Source: Puia sp963703355 | GTDB taxonomy: Bacteria > Bacteroidota > Bacteroidia > Chitinophagales > Chitinophagaceae | Reading direction: 5' to 3' | DNA: 64,000 nt | Assembly: GCA_963703355.1 (NCBI GenBank) | Contig: OY969813.1 | Location: 3,162,001-3,226,000, forward strand | Shown: positions 30,175-39,491 of the stretch, one piece after another | Layout of the letters: the number at the start of each line of letters is the position of its first letter | Numbering within the stretch: position 1 is the stretch's first letter | Program-made: the position numbers and the translations under genes | Notes under the pieces: model-generated | Told to the model about the DNA's origin: nothing | Database searches by the model: none | What the model saw: the letters and a program-made list of their open reading frames with translations, nothing else

Positions 30175-32613
30175 TTATTTTCTGATTTCGGCTTTCAGTT
30201 CTTCTTCGGCAGTTTTCATAATCCGGTGCATCATCTGGTCTATTTCCTTGTCGGTAAGTGTCTTTTCTTGGTCGAGAAAAGTGAAATTAACGGCCATTGA
30301 TTTTTTTCCTTCCCCCAGCTTGTCACTTTCAAAAATATCAAATAATTGTACCGTGCGCAATTTCTCCAACCCAATGCTGCTAATGGTTTTTTCTACCTTC
30401 GAAAAAGGGATTGATTTTTCAACGATCAACGCGAGATCACGGCTCACTGCAACCTGTTTGGATAATTCGGTAAAAACAATGGTCTTTTCAACCGCCCGCT
30501 CCATCAGATTATCCCAATAAATATCAGCAAAAAATACGGGTTGACGAATATCAAATTTCCGCAAAATGGCGGTATCTACTTCACCAGCATACAAAATTAT
30601 TTTATCCCTCAGTTTTAGTTCAATTCCACCCGACAGTTTTTGATGATCAGTCAGCGGCAGGCTTTCGAAACGAATACCGGAAATCTGACATAAAGCGGAG
30701 CAAATCCCTTTTAAATAATACAAGTCCATTGCCACGGGTTTCTCTTTCCATCCATCCGCAGCATTGTTTCCTGTAAGGTAAAGGCAGCAGTGATTGGTTT
30801 CTGTATAATTACCCAGTTCAGACGATTCATAGGTTTTACCATATTCAAAAAATCGCAGATTGTTGTTTTTCCTGTTGAGATTCCAGCTCAGACTTTCCAA
30901 ACCGGTCTCCAGCATGGAAGGCCTCATCATATTATGATCAGCGCTCAGGTTGTTGATCATTTTTACCGATGATTTCAATTCTTTCTCTGTGAAGTAACTA
31001 CTGTTGGTAATTGAGTTGGTGAAGATTTCATTGAATCCGCTGCCAACCAGGAATCCGGTTATTTTTTCGCGAAAGGAGGCGCTGTCCCTTCCCATTTCAA
31101 CAGAAGGTGAAATATTAATATTTGCCGGGATTTCAATATGATCGTATCCGTCAATTCGCATAATCTCTTCTACCAGATCAGCCGGAAGCTGCACATCGGG
31201 TTTATGAAACGGCACCGCTATCAGGAGATCGTCCAATCCCTCGCGAAGTATGTCGAATCCCAACGACAGGAGAATGTTTTTAACCGCAACGGAATGATAA
31301 TTCTTACCACTTAGTTTTTTGAGATAGTGATACTTCAGTAGTACCTGTGTTTTGGGAAATGGTTCAGGATAAACATCTGACAAGGCTGAACTTATTTTTC
31401 CATCAGCATAGTCTTTAATAAGTCCTGCTGCTCTTTTCAGCGCAAACACAGTCCCTGAGATATCCATGCCTTTTTCAAAATGAGTAGCTGCATCGGTTCG
31501 CAGGCCATGACGAAAAGAAGTTTTTCTAATGGTGGCAGGTTTGAACCAGGCAGATTCTAAAAATAACTGAGAGCTGGAATTTTTTATTCCGCTGTTTAAT
31601 CCACCGAATACGCCTGCAATACAAAGGGGGCCTTCTGCGTCACAAATCATCAGGTCGCCGGCATCGAGTTTTCTTTCCTTTTCATCGAGTGTAATAAACG
31701 GCGTGCCTGCAGGTAGATTTTTTACGATGATTTTATTTCCCCTGATTTCATTTGCGTCATAAGCGTGCAGTGGCTGGCCCGTTTCCTGTAAAACGAAATT
31801 GGTTATGTCCACCACATTATTTATCGGCCGGATACCAATGGCTTTTAATTTTTCCTGCATCCATTGGGGCGAATCGGATACCCGAATATCTGACATCGTT
31901 ACACTTGAATAACGTGCACAATCTGTGTGATTTTCGAGTTCCACTTTAATCCCTGTACTTTTATTTTCTGGAAAAGAAGCAGGAACTGATGGCAGTTTAA
32001 TCCGATAGTCTTTTTTATCCTGATGAGATAAGTAGGCACAAAGATCCCTTGCAACGCCCATATGACTCATGGCGTCCATATGGTTTGGAGTAAGTCCGAT
32101 TTCAAAGATAAAATCGGTATAGGGTTTATAATATTCTGCCACACGGGAGCCTGCCCGCAATTTTTCAGGCAATACAATAATACCCGTATGATCTTTTCCT
32201 AAACCAATTTCATCTTCTGCACAGATCATACCCTGGCTTTCGACGCCTCTGATTTTCGCAGCTTTAATGGAGATCGGATCTCCTGTTTCCGGGTGAATAG
32301 TAGTACCCACTAATGCCACTACCACTTTCTGTCCACTGGCTACATTATTGGCACCACAAACTATTTGAAGATTCTGCTCCGAGCCTATATATACTTGAGT
32401 TACTTTTAATTTGTCGGCATTGGGGTGGGCTTCAACAGAAATCACTTCTCCTACTATAAGGCCTTCCAATCCGCCGCTGACAGAACTGTAGGGGTGAAGT
32501 GATTCTACTTCTAGTCCGACGGAAGTAAGTATTCGGGAAACCAGATCGGGATTCGGTTCTTGTAACAGGTTGTCGGGAAGATAATCACAGAGCCAGTTGT
32601 AACTGATAGTCAT
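30175..32613 (-). CDS. pheT: Phenylalanyl-tRNA synthetase beta subunit
   Basis: Charges tRNA-Phe together with PheS. The 812-aa start at ATG 32613 (MTISYNWLCDYLPDNLLQEP) matches the family; the open frame above it overlaps the promoter TATCTTTG. Domains: an EMAP-type tRNA-binding domain (VGEVISVEAHPNADKLKVTQ, VCGANNVASGQKV), B3/B4 with DITNFVLQETGQPLHAYD, B5 (VEEIMRIDGYDHIEIP) and a C-terminal ferredoxin-fold anticodon-binding domain (VSRDLALIVEKSIPFSKVEK). pheS is not in the window. Confidence 0.97.
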   Translation of the reverse strand: MTISYNWLCDYLPDNLLQEPNPDLVSRILTSVGLEVESLHPYSSVSGGLEGLIVGEVISVEAHPNADKLKVTQVYIGSEQNLQIVCGANNVASGQKVVVALVGTTIHPETGDPISIKAAKIRGVESQGMICAEDEIGLGKDHTGIIVLPEKLRAGSRVAEYYKPYTDFIFEIGLTPNHMDAMSHMGVARDLCAYLSHQDKKDYRIKLPSVPASFPENKSTGIKVELENHTDCARYSSVTMSDIRVSDSPQWMQEKLKAIGIRPINNVVDITNFVLQETGQPLHAYDANEIRGNKIIVKNLPAGTPFITLDEKERKLDAGDLMICDAEGPLCIAGVFGGLNSGIKNSSSQLFLESAWFKPATIRKTSFRHGLRTDAATHFEKGMDISGTVFALKRAAGLIKDYADGKISSALSDVYPEPFPKTQVLLKYHYLKKLSGKNYHSVAVKNILLSLGFDILREGLDDLLIAVPFHKPDVQLPADLVEEIMRIDGYDHIEIPANINISPSVEMGRDSASFREKITGFLVGSGFNEIFTNSITNSSYFTEKELKSSVKMINNLSADHNMMRPSMLETGLESLSWNLNRKNNNLRFFEYGKTYESSELGNYTETNHCCLYLTGNNAADGWKEKPVAMDLYYLKGICSALCQISGIRFESLPLTDHQKLSGGIELKLRDKIILYAGEVDTAILRKFDIRQPVFFADIYWDNLMERAVEKTIVFTELSKQVAVSRDLALIVEKSIPFSKVEKTISSIGLEKLRTVQLFDIFESDKLGEGKKSMAVNFTFLDQEKTLTDKEIDQMMHRIMKTAEEELKAEIRK

Positions 32614-32633
32614 GGAGTGAAAAACTTTGGGGG

Positions 32634-32641
32634 CAAAGATA
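32634..32641 (-). promoter_or_regulatory. pheT promoter -7 element
   Basis: TATCTTTG on the minus strand fits TAnnTTTG, 20 bp before the chosen start. Confidence 0.5.
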
Positions 32642-32740
32642 GTTCTTAGGCTTAAAGCATAAAGCAAGTAAAGTAGTGCGAGAGTGTAAGAATAAAGCTT
32701 TACGCCTTGAGCCTTCAGCCTTAGGCCTTCAGTTCTGGCA
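32642..32740. repeat. Degenerate GCTTAAA/GCCTTCA heptamers
   Basis: TTAGGCTTAAAGCATAAAGC and AAGCTTTACGCCTTGAGCCT words between pheT and the divergent lipoprotein gene. Confidence 0.6.
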
Positions 32741-32844
32741 TGATTTTGATAAAACAGACTATAATTAAATGTTAATCGTTTTAATTACGGTATACTTTTA
32801 AGCCGTAGTGCCATCTTATGAGGCATAACCAATTAATACCAACA

Positions 32845-34209
32845 ATGAAAAACATCTGTATTTTACTTTCAGCCTGTATATTGATAGCTTCCTGTGGTCC
32901 GACCACCGTCGTACAAACTGAATCATATCAGCCGGCGCCTGCACCTCCGGTAGAAGATTTATCATACCAGTCATTTTACGATCAGCTTTCACCTTATGGA
33001 AGCTGGATAAACTACCCCGGATATGGTTATGTATGGATGCCGAATGCAGGACCTGATTTTCGTCCTTATTCAACCAATGGAAACTGGATTTATACTGATG
33101 CCGGATGGACATGGGCCTCCAACTATAGTTGGGGATGGGCTCCATTTCATTACGGCAGATGGTTTTATGAAGGAGGTTATGGCTGGATGTGGATGCCAGG
33201 TAACGAATGGGCTCCGGCCTGGGTGAGCTGGAGAGGAAGTGGTGATTATTATGGATGGGCTCCCATGGAACCGAGGGTTACTGTAGATATGGCACTGAAT
33301 AGTTACAATCCGCCGGCAAACTACTGGAATTTTGTACCACGCCAGTATGTTGGAAATCCCGGGTGGCACGCTTACAATGTAGACGTCAACAGGAATGTAA
33401 CGATCATCAACAACACCACGATTATCAATAATTATAGTGGCACAAACCGCAGCCGGTATGCATTTGCTCCCGGACCTGATCCCAATGAAGTGAGAAGAGT
33501 GAGTGGAAATAATTTCGCCCAGGTGCAACTCAGAGCGGCAAACACACCGGGAGAAAGGGTCTCAGGTACTCAATACAGCATCTATCAGCCGCATGTAAAC
33601 CCGGTTCCCGCAACGCGATCCGAATCAGCAGGCAGACCTGCAGTAACACCCGCTCCAACGCATTACGAGTCTTTTAATAATCTGCATCCTTCCAATCAGT
33701 ATCCGAATTATAATCAGCAGAATAACAATACCCGTCCTGCATCTAATGTCAGACCTGAAACGCAGACTCCGCCAAATAATCAGGCTGCAGGTAACGAACC
33801 TGTTTATAATAATCGTCCGGTAACTTCAAATCCGGCATATAACCAGCCTGTTAATAATAAACCGGTAACGCAGAATCCGACTTTTAACCAGGGTCAGAAT
33901 CACCAGAGTACGCAGCCGGCAAATAATCCTGCTCCTGTTACAGGCAGACCTTCTGTGCAGACGCCCGTTACAAACCAACCGGTACAAAGTAACCCGGGAG
34001 GCAATTCACCAACGAATGGTAATCATCCAAATCAATCACAGAACCAGTCACCAAGTCAATCGCAGGTTGCAGGCCACCCTTCTGTGAATCACAACAATCT
34101 GCATCCACAACAGAAGCCTGCCACGAATAATAAACCAGTACCTAAAAAAGTGAATCCGGATCAGAAACCGGCTGAAAATCCAAAAACCCGTGAGGCGAAT
34201 AATAATTGA
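32845..34209 (+). CDS. DUF6600-like lipoprotein with Asn/Pro/Gln-rich tail
   Basis: ATG 32845 gives a lipoprotein signal (MKNICILLSACILIASC, lipobox IASC with C17). Residues about 35-190 are a tryptophan- and glycine-rich repeat domain (PYGSWINYPGYGYVWMPNAG, WGWAPFHYGRWFYEGGYGWM, WAPAWVSWRGSGDYYGWAPM) typical of DUF6600/YXWGXW proteins. The C-terminal half is a low-complexity Asn/Pro/Gln/Thr linker (NNQAAGNEPVYNNRPVTSNP). It is probably anchored in the outer membrane or periplasm with an extended tail. The role is unknown; family members are common in Bacteroidota. Confidence 0.85.
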   Translation: MKNICILLSACILIASCGPTTVVQTESYQPAPAPPVEDLSYQSFYDQLSPYGSWINYPGYGYVWMPNAGPDFRPYSTNGNWIYTDAGWTWASNYSWGWAPFHYGRWFYEGGYGWMWMPGNEWAPAWVSWRGSGDYYGWAPMEPRVTVDMALNSYNPPANYWNFVPRQYVGNPGWHAYNVDVNRNVTIINNTTIINNYSGTNRSRYAFAPGPDPNEVRRVSGNNFAQVQLRAANTPGERVSGTQYSIYQPHVNPVPATRSESAGRPAVTPAPTHYESFNNLHPSNQYPNYNQQNNNTRPASNVRPETQTPPNNQAAGNEPVYNNRPVTSNPAYNQPVNNKPVTQNPTFNQGQNHQSTQPANNPAPVTGRPSVQTPVTNQPVQSNPGGNSPTNGNHPNQSQNQSPSQSQVAGHPSVNHNNLHPQQKPATNNKPVPKKVNPDQKPAENPKTREANNN

Positions 34210-34240
34210 TTAAATACGTTTCAGGATAAAAATTTATCAG

Positions 34241-34275
34241 ATTCCCCCCGGTCATTCGGGGGGAATTTGTTTTCT
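34241..34275 (+). terminator. Terminator after the lipoprotein gene
   Basis: ATTCCCCCCG and CGGGGGGAAT form a perfect 10-bp stem with loop GTCATT, followed by TTGTTTTC. Confidence 0.85.
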
Positions 34276-34604
34276 CAAAACCAAATATTTCTTTTTTACT
34301 TAACAAAATATTTGCTGATAATTCTTTGTACACAGGAAGTGTGTATTTCCTTTAGCGGAAAGCTAAAAACTTTTTTAAATTGTGAATAGCCTGCAGATTT
34401 CGGTGTATAAACTCACTAAGGCTGTTAATATCTATGTGCGCAGAGCCTTAATAAAATAAAAAAATGAAAACATATTTTACTCGAATTAATGGGCTTTATA
34501 TTCGCCCTCCCGATATTATTTGGTAATATTCGGATCATTAGCATAACAATTTCTTAATTAAGGCTGACTGGCTCACATGAGCCATACAAATTTCAACCGC
34601 ATAC
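34276..34604. other. dnaB upstream region, no gene seen
   Basis: AT-rich, with no TAnnTTTG match at a useful distance. A 20-codon frame at 34464-34526 is too short to support. The region probably holds the dnaB promoter. Confidence 0.5.
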
Positions 34605-36158
34605 ATGGAGCTCACGAATTTGAACAAGGATCGCAAACTCAGAAGAAAATCGCCACTTGATATCAGCACCATGATGTTTGGGAAGGTTCCTCCCCAGGCC
34701 AGGGAGTTGGAAGAGGCGGTTTTGGGAGCCATCATGCTGGAAAAAACGGCATTTGATACCGTAATTGAAATACTTAAACCGGAATGTTTTTATGTTGAAA
34801 GCCATCAGCGTATTTACACCGCTATGCAATCTCTGGCCCAAAAAAGCCAGCCAATTGATATGCTCACCGTGGTAGAGGAGCTTAGGTTCCGCGAAGAACT
34901 GGAAGTGACGGGAGGTCCGTATTTCATCACAAGGCTTACCAATTCGGTCGTCTCCGCCGCCAATATCGACACGCATGCGCGTATCATTCTTCAGAAATTT
35001 ATTCAGCGTGAACTGATTCGTATTTCGGGTGAAATAATCAGCGACTCTTACGAAGACAGTACGGACGTATTTGATCTGCTGGATGACGCAGAATCGAAAC
35101 TCTTTGAGATAACCAATAATCATCTCCGCAAGAATTTCGACAGCATGGATACTGTGTTGGTAAAAACCATTCAACGTATCGAAGACCTCCGTCATAAAAA
35201 TGATGATATTTCGGGAGTGCCTTCAGGATTCAGTTCGCTTGATCGCATAACGTACGGTTGGCAGCCCACCGATCTTATCATACTGGCTGCCCGTCCCTCA
35301 GTTGGTAAAACAGCATTTGCACTCAACCTTGCCCGGAATGCAGCATTGCACCCTACCAAACCAACGCCGATTGGTTTTTTCAGTCTTGAAATGAGCGCCA
35401 GTCAGCTGGTACAACGTATTCTTTCTGCAGAAAGCGAAATCTGGCTGGAAAAGATTTCCCGGGGCAAACTGGAGGAACATGAAATGAAGCAGTTGTATGC
35501 AAAAGGCATTCAACGTTTGTCGCAGGCTCCCATTTACATCGACGATTCTGCAGCACTGAATATTTTTGAACTACGCGCCAAGTGCAGAAGGCTTAAAAAC
35601 AAACATAACGTAGGCCTGATTATCATTGATTACCTGCAGCTCATGAGTGGTACAGGCGATAATCGCAATGGCAATCGTGAACAGGAAATCAGCAAGATTT
35701 CGCGCGACTTAAAAGGTCTTGCCAAAGAATTGCAGGTGCCCATCATTGCTCTTTCACAATTGAGTCGTGAAGTGGAAAAAAGAAAAGAAGGCAATAAGAT
35801 GCCCCAGTTGAGTGATCTCCGGGAATCGGGTGCAATCGAACAGGATGCTGATATGGTAATGTTTTTGTACAGACCCGAATACTACGATATCACCGCCAAT
35901 GAATTTGGCGACAGTAACAAGGGGGAAACGCATGTTCGAATTGCCAAACACAGAAATGGTTCCCTGGAAACCATCAAATTGCGGGCATTATTACACATCC
36001 AGAAATTCATAGATGATGAGGGATCTGATTTCAATGGTTTACCGCCTGGTGGTAACTGGAAACCTGTACCTCCGGATGAGCAGGGCGGCCCCAAACTATA
36101 TATTCAGGCGGGCAGCAAAATGAATGATATTCCATTCAATGATGAAGATCCTTTTTAG
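34605..36158 (+). CDS. dnaB: Replicative DNA helicase DnaB
   Basis: The 517-aa hexameric helicase unwinds the fork. The N-terminal domain starts with GKVPPQARELEEAVLGAIML. The RecA-like motor shows LIILAARPSVGKTAFALNLA (Walker A), FFSLEMSASQLVQRIL, GLIIIDYLQLMSG (Walker B) and SQLSREVEKRKEG. No intein interrupts it. A C-terminal extension of about 50 residues (PPGGNWKPVPPDEQGGPKLY) is family-typical in Bacteroidota. It is followed by rsmE after 27 bp, so the two are likely co-transcribed. Confidence 0.98.
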   Translation: MELTNLNKDRKLRRKSPLDISTMMFGKVPPQARELEEAVLGAIMLEKTAFDTVIEILKPECFYVESHQRIYTAMQSLAQKSQPIDMLTVVEELRFREELEVTGGPYFITRLTNSVVSAANIDTHARIILQKFIQRELIRISGEIISDSYEDSTDVFDLLDDAESKLFEITNNHLRKNFDSMDTVLVKTIQRIEDLRHKNDDISGVPSGFSSLDRITYGWQPTDLIILAARPSVGKTAFALNLARNAALHPTKPTPIGFFSLEMSASQLVQRILSAESEIWLEKISRGKLEEHEMKQLYAKGIQRLSQAPIYIDDSAALNIFELRAKCRRLKNKHNVGLIIIDYLQLMSGTGDNRNGNREQEISKISRDLKGLAKELQVPIIALSQLSREVEKRKEGNKMPQLSDLRESGAIEQDADMVMFLYRPEYYDITANEFGDSNKGETHVRIAKHRNGSLETIKLRALLHIQKFIDDEGSDFNGLPPGGNWKPVPPDEQGGPKLYIQAGSKMNDIPFNDEDPF

Positions 36159-36185
36159 CCGATTACGTTCTTGTTAACTATCAGG

Positions 36186-36893
36186 ATGTCTGTTCCTTAT
36201 TTTTATTTTGCACACTTGGCTACGATGCCGGAAGAATTTGTTCTTAATGAAAATTCTTCCCGCCACATCGTGCAGGTTCTGCGGATGCAGGCAGGCGAAA
36301 AGCTCCAGTTGACAAACGGAAAAGGTTTATCGGTAGTTGCTGCAATCAGGGAAGCTAATAAAAAACGTTGCGTTGTATTTACTGAAAAAAAAGAAACCAG
36401 GGAGGCTTCACAGGCAAAAACACAAATCGGGATTTCTCTGTTGAAAAACGCCAGTCGTTTTGAATGGTTTCTTGAAAAAGCAACGGAATTGGGAATATCC
36501 TCCATTGTGCCACTGAAATCTGCCCGAACGGAGAAACAACAATTCAGAATGGAGCGAATGCAGGGAATCCTCGAAAGCGCCATGATTCAGTCTCAGCAGG
36601 TTTGGATGCCCGAATTACCGGAGCCTAAAAACTTTGCTGATTTTATTAAAGAAGCGCATGCTGATCAGAAATTTATTGCTCATTGTGAGCCGGGACCAAA
36701 GAAAAAATTGAATGAATTAGATAATAGCCCGCAGGTTTCACGCCTGATGCTTATCGGACCGGAAGGAGATTTTACCAGGGAAGAAATACAACTGGCAATG
36801 GATAACGGTTTTGTTGCCATGCAACTTGGAGAAAATCGTCTTCGCTCGGAAACCGCTGCAGTGGCGGTTGCAGCTGTTATGAAGCTTCTTTGA
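36186..36893 (+). CDS. rsmE: 16S rRNA m3U1498 methyltransferase RsmE
   Basis: SPOUT-class enzyme methylating U1498 of 16S rRNA. Start ATG 36186 (MSVPYFYFAHL) gives 235 aa; the frame opens 15 bp earlier at TTG. Motifs: NSSRHIVQVLRMQAGEKLQL (N-terminal PUA-like part), SRFEWFLEKATELGISSIVP, and the knot segment LMLIGPEGDFTREEIQLAM with LGENRLRSETAAVAVAAV. These are the diagnostic SAM-binding blocks. Confidence 0.96.
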   Translation: MSVPYFYFAHLATMPEEFVLNENSSRHIVQVLRMQAGEKLQLTNGKGLSVVAAIREANKKRCVVFTEKKETREASQAKTQIGISLLKNASRFEWFLEKATELGISSIVPLKSARTEKQQFRMERMQGILESAMIQSQQVWMPELPEPKNFADFIKEAHADQKFIAHCEPGPKKKLNELDNSPQVSRLMLIGPEGDFTREEIQLAMDNGFVAMQLGENRLRSETAAVAVAAVMKLL

Positions 36894-36894
36894 G

Positions 36895-36981
36895 GATTAT
36901 GAGTTATGAGTTATGGGTTATGAGTTTTGGATTAAAACCAATTATAAGCGACAGTCAATAATTTGCTTTAACTCATAATCC
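36895..36981. repeat. TTATGAG heptamers, left part, interrupted by IS3
   Basis: TTATGAGTTATGAGTTATGG (36900-36930) and CTCATAATCC just before the IS. The second word continues in register on the far side of the IS at 38312. Confidence 0.8.
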
Positions 36982-37053
36982 TGTCACGTCCTAAAAAAAG
37001 TGGACAATTTACTTTTATTTATATTCAGACTTATTCATAGATTTTTAAGGTTT

Positions 37054-37880
37054 TTAAGCTGCCGTATGTATTTGAGAAGGTATTTTTAATCCCAGTGACC
37101 AGTGGGGTCGTTTTGTATTATAAGTTTCGATTGCCTGCTTTACAGCCTTTTTCGTTGTTTTAAAATCAGTCATCTCTTCATCGAGTAAAAATTCGTCTTT
37201 GAGGATTCCATTTACTCTTTCAGCCATTGCATTTTCATAACAATGATTTTCTTCAGTCATGCTGATCATCATTTGATTGTCGAGTAAAAGCTTTTCATAT
37301 TTTGGACAACAATATTGGAAGCCACGGTCAGAATGGTGTATTACACTTTCCGTTTTTGGACATTGCCTGATAGCCATAGAAAGCGCTTCCATGGCGCTTT
37401 CTATGGCCAGACTATCTGATAACTTCCAGCCAACAATCATCCTGGAGTAGGCGTCTGTTATTAGAAAAAGATAGACGAACTTTTTTCTGGTTCTGATATA
37501 AGTTATATCGCTGACCCAGGCCTGGTGGGGAGCTGTAAGCTTTTTATCTTTAAAACAGTTTTTATACTTCCTAAACCGGTGATAGCTGTTCGTTGTCCGC
37601 TGGAACTTCTTTTTTCTCTTTACCAGCAAGTCTTTATTCCTTAAAATATCAAAGAACTTATCGCGGCCTATACTTCTTTGCAGCTGCTGTAAATCTTCGT
37701 TCAGCAGTTTAAATAATTTTTTTCCGCCCAGCCGCGGCTGGCATCTTCTCTGTCTGTGAACCAACTGAACAACAACACTTTCAGCAACCTCAACCTTTGT
37801 TTGTTCCTTTAGCGCTTTATAATATCCGGAACGGCCATAATGAAAGAATCTGCAAACTTTTTCTAAGGCGTACCTTTTTC
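37054..37880 (-). CDS. IS3-family transposase OrfB (rve integrase domain)
   Basis: The frame shows HTH_21-like YGRSGYYKALKEQTKVEVAE and the DDE integrase core: D in WVSDITYIRTRKK, D in VIHHSDRGFQYCC and E in YENAMAERVNGILKDEF, followed by KRPHWSLGLKIPSQIHTAA. An isolated start would be TTG 37764, but the frame is open and protein-like back to orfA. Translation therefore most likely enters by -1 slippage on the A-run around 37874-37880 (GAAAAAGG on the minus strand), giving OrfAB. The coordinates include this part. Confidence 0.92.
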
Positions 37881-38258
37881 GGGTTTGTCTGTTTTCCTGA
37901 ATGGCTTGTGTCCGAAATTTTTTTTTAAATCCGTTTTATAGTGCCTGTTTGCAACCTCCACCAGGGTTCCCAGCAGATCCTTGGCCATGGTAGCGTCTGC
38001 CAGTGCTATCTTCAAGCGCTTTACTTCTTCTTCAAGTTCCTTTACCCTGTCTTTTTCCCCTTTCATTTCTATTCGTACTATCTGATTTAATAAATGGTTT
38101 TTCCCAAATTGCTTCACCCATTTTTGAATCGTACCGCCGCCTTTAATATCATAACGCCTGCGGATCTCTACAAAGCTCGCTCCTTTTTCAACTTCCCGGA
38201 CTACTTTCTGCTTAAAGCTAATACTGTACCTAATCAGTACTTTTGATCTTGTTGTCAT
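37863..38258 (-). CDS. IS3-family transposase OrfA
   Basis: A 131-aa DNA-binding subunit starting at ATG 38258 (MTTRSKVLIRYSISFKQKVV). It has a helix-turn-helix region (GASFVEIRRRYDIKGGGTIQ, KWVKQFG) and a leucine-zipper-like helix (RVKELEEEVKRLKIALADAT). An upstream extension to 38351 reads through the IS end and pre-existing repeats and is not real. It ends at TAG 37863-37865, overlapping the orfB frame. Confidence 0.92.
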   Translation of the reverse strand: MTTRSKVLIRYSISFKQKVVREVEKGASFVEIRRRYDIKGGGTIQKWVKQFGKNHLLNQIVRIEMKGEKDRVKELEEEVKRLKIALADATMAKDLLGTLVEVANRHYKTDLKKNFGHKPFRKTDKPEKGTP

Positions 38259-38311
38259 GGTTTGTGTCAGATTCTTGTTAAAAATCTGTCCACTTATTTC
38301 AGGACAAGACA

Positions 38312-38356
38312 TCCATATCCCATATCCTATAACCCATATCCCATAACTCATAACTC
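38312..38356. repeat. CCCATAT/CCCATAA heptamers, right part
   Basis: TCCATATCCCATATCCTATA and CCCATATCCCATAACTCAT continue the register of the left part. The array runs up to the pyrD stop codon (38348). Confidence 0.85.
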
Positions 38357-39403
38357 TTTAGACTTCGCTTTCAGGATTCTCTTTACAAGTGACGGCCCTT
38401 CATAAATAAATCCTGTCCATAATTGAATCAAATGGCTGCCGGCTAGAAGTTTTTCATTCGCATCTTCTGCCGAACTAATACCGCCCGATCCTATAACAGG
38501 CATTTGACCATTGGTTTTTTCCGCTATATGATGAATGAATGCATTGGATTTCTTTTTTAAAGGATCACCACTGAGTCCGCCGGCACCAATATGTTCCAGC
38601 TCCGATTTGCTACTCAGAAGCCCCTCTCTGGTTATACTCGTATTACAGGCCACAATGCCATCCAGATGTATTTCACTTGCGAGGTCGATGACATCGTTTA
38701 ATTGGGATATACTGAGATCTGGTGATATTTTCAGGAATAGTGGTTTTTGAACAGATTGTTTCCGATTCTCTTCCTGTAAAGTGGTCAATATTTTACGCAG
38801 TGATTCTTTTTCCTGCAATTCCCGCAGTCCAGGCGTATTTGGAGAACTCACGTTAACCACGAAATAATCAACCCATGGAAAAAGTTTTTCAAAACAAATG
38901 AGGTAGTCCTGCCAGGCATTTTCATTTGGAGTTATTTTATTTTTTCCAATATTGCCACCAATGCGCAGCACATCATTTCCGGACTCCGAAGATTTCACTT
39001 TCCATTTTTTTAATCTTGCGGCAACTATATCTGCACCATGATTGTTAAATCCCATACGGTTGATCAGCGCCTTATCTCTTTTAAGACGAAACAGTCTGGG
39101 CCTGGGATTACCCGACTGCGCAAGCGGTGTTACAGTACCAATCTCAATAAATCCGAAGCCCAGCGTTTCTAGGCTCTGAAGATATGTTGCGTTTTTATCG
39201 AAACCTGCGGCCAGTCCCACAGGATTCTTGAAATGGACTCCGGAGAAATTCCTGTGGAGTGCAATGTGATCGAATGAAAAGGCTTTTCTAAGCAGGTAGC
39301 GACCGGGTGAAGTTGCTGAGATGCCATTCAGTATGAACATGGAGAAATGATGTACCGATTCGGGCGGGAAAAGGAACAGCAGCGAGCGAAGCCATTTGTA
39401 CAT
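38348..39403 (-). CDS. pyrD: Dihydroorotate dehydrogenase, class 2 (quinone)
   Basis: Oxidises dihydroorotate to orotate in UMP synthesis, at the inner membrane. The 351 residues start at ATG 39403; GTG 39409 would add two residues. An N-terminal amphipathic helix (MYKWLRSLLFLFPPESVHHF) for quinone access is followed by NPVGLAAGFDKNATYLQSLE, GFIEIGTVTPLAQSGNPRPR, NRMGFNNHGAD, VNVSSPNTPGLRELQ (catalytic Ser region) and VIGSGGISSAEDA. A promoter TATCTTTG lies only 8 bp before the ATG, so the mRNA may be leaderless. Confidence 0.96.
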   Translation of the reverse strand: MYKWLRSLLFLFPPESVHHFSMFILNGISATSPGRYLLRKAFSFDHIALHRNFSGVHFKNPVGLAAGFDKNATYLQSLETLGFGFIEIGTVTPLAQSGNPRPRLFRLKRDKALINRMGFNNHGADIVAARLKKWKVKSSESGNDVLRIGGNIGKNKITPNENAWQDYLICFEKLFPWVDYFVVNVSSPNTPGLRELQEKESLRKILTTLQEENRKQSVQKPLFLKISPDLSISQLNDVIDLASEIHLDGIVACNTSITREGLLSSKSELEHIGAGGLSGDPLKKKSNAFIHHIAEKTNGQMPVIGSGGISSAEDANEKLLAGSHLIQLWTGFIYEGPSLVKRILKAKSKEL

Positions 39404-39411
39404 ATGCACGG

Positions 39412-39419
39412 CAAAGATA
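39412..39419 (-). promoter_or_regulatory. pyrD promoter -7 element close to the start
   Basis: TATCTTTG on the minus strand, with 8 bp between it and ATG 39403. Confidence 0.5.
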
Positions 39420-39465
39420 AAACACTTTAACAGTTAGGATCAGTGGATACTGGCCGAAGATTTTT

Positions 39466-39473
39466 ACCTTTGA
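39466..39473 (+). promoter_or_regulatory. Thiolase promoter -7 element
   Basis: TACCTTTG fits TAnnTTTG, 18 bp before ATG 39492. Confidence 0.5.
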
Positions 39474-39491
39474 GAACCTGAAAATCAGTTT

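Larger units (their letters stand above)
36982..38311 (-). mobile_element. IS3-family insertion sequence, complete
   Basis: A 1330-bp element with imperfect inverted ends TGTCACGTCCTAAA...AGTGGACA (left) and TGTCTTGTCCTGAAAT...AAGTGGACAG (right, inverted). A 3-bp duplication TCC (36979-36981 and 38312-38314) flanks it. It carries orfA and orfB, overlapping in a -1 arrangement. Removing the IS and one TCC restores a perfectly phased 7-bp array, which proves insertion into an existing repeat. Confidence 0.93.

Noticed and set aside
34464..34526. 20-codon frame upstream of dnaB as leader peptide
   Set aside because: No codon run, terminator or attenuator partner supports regulation; too short to call.
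38259..38351. Extended N-terminus of IS3 OrfA
   Set aside because: It would start in heptamer repeats outside the IS; ATG 38258 fits the family.
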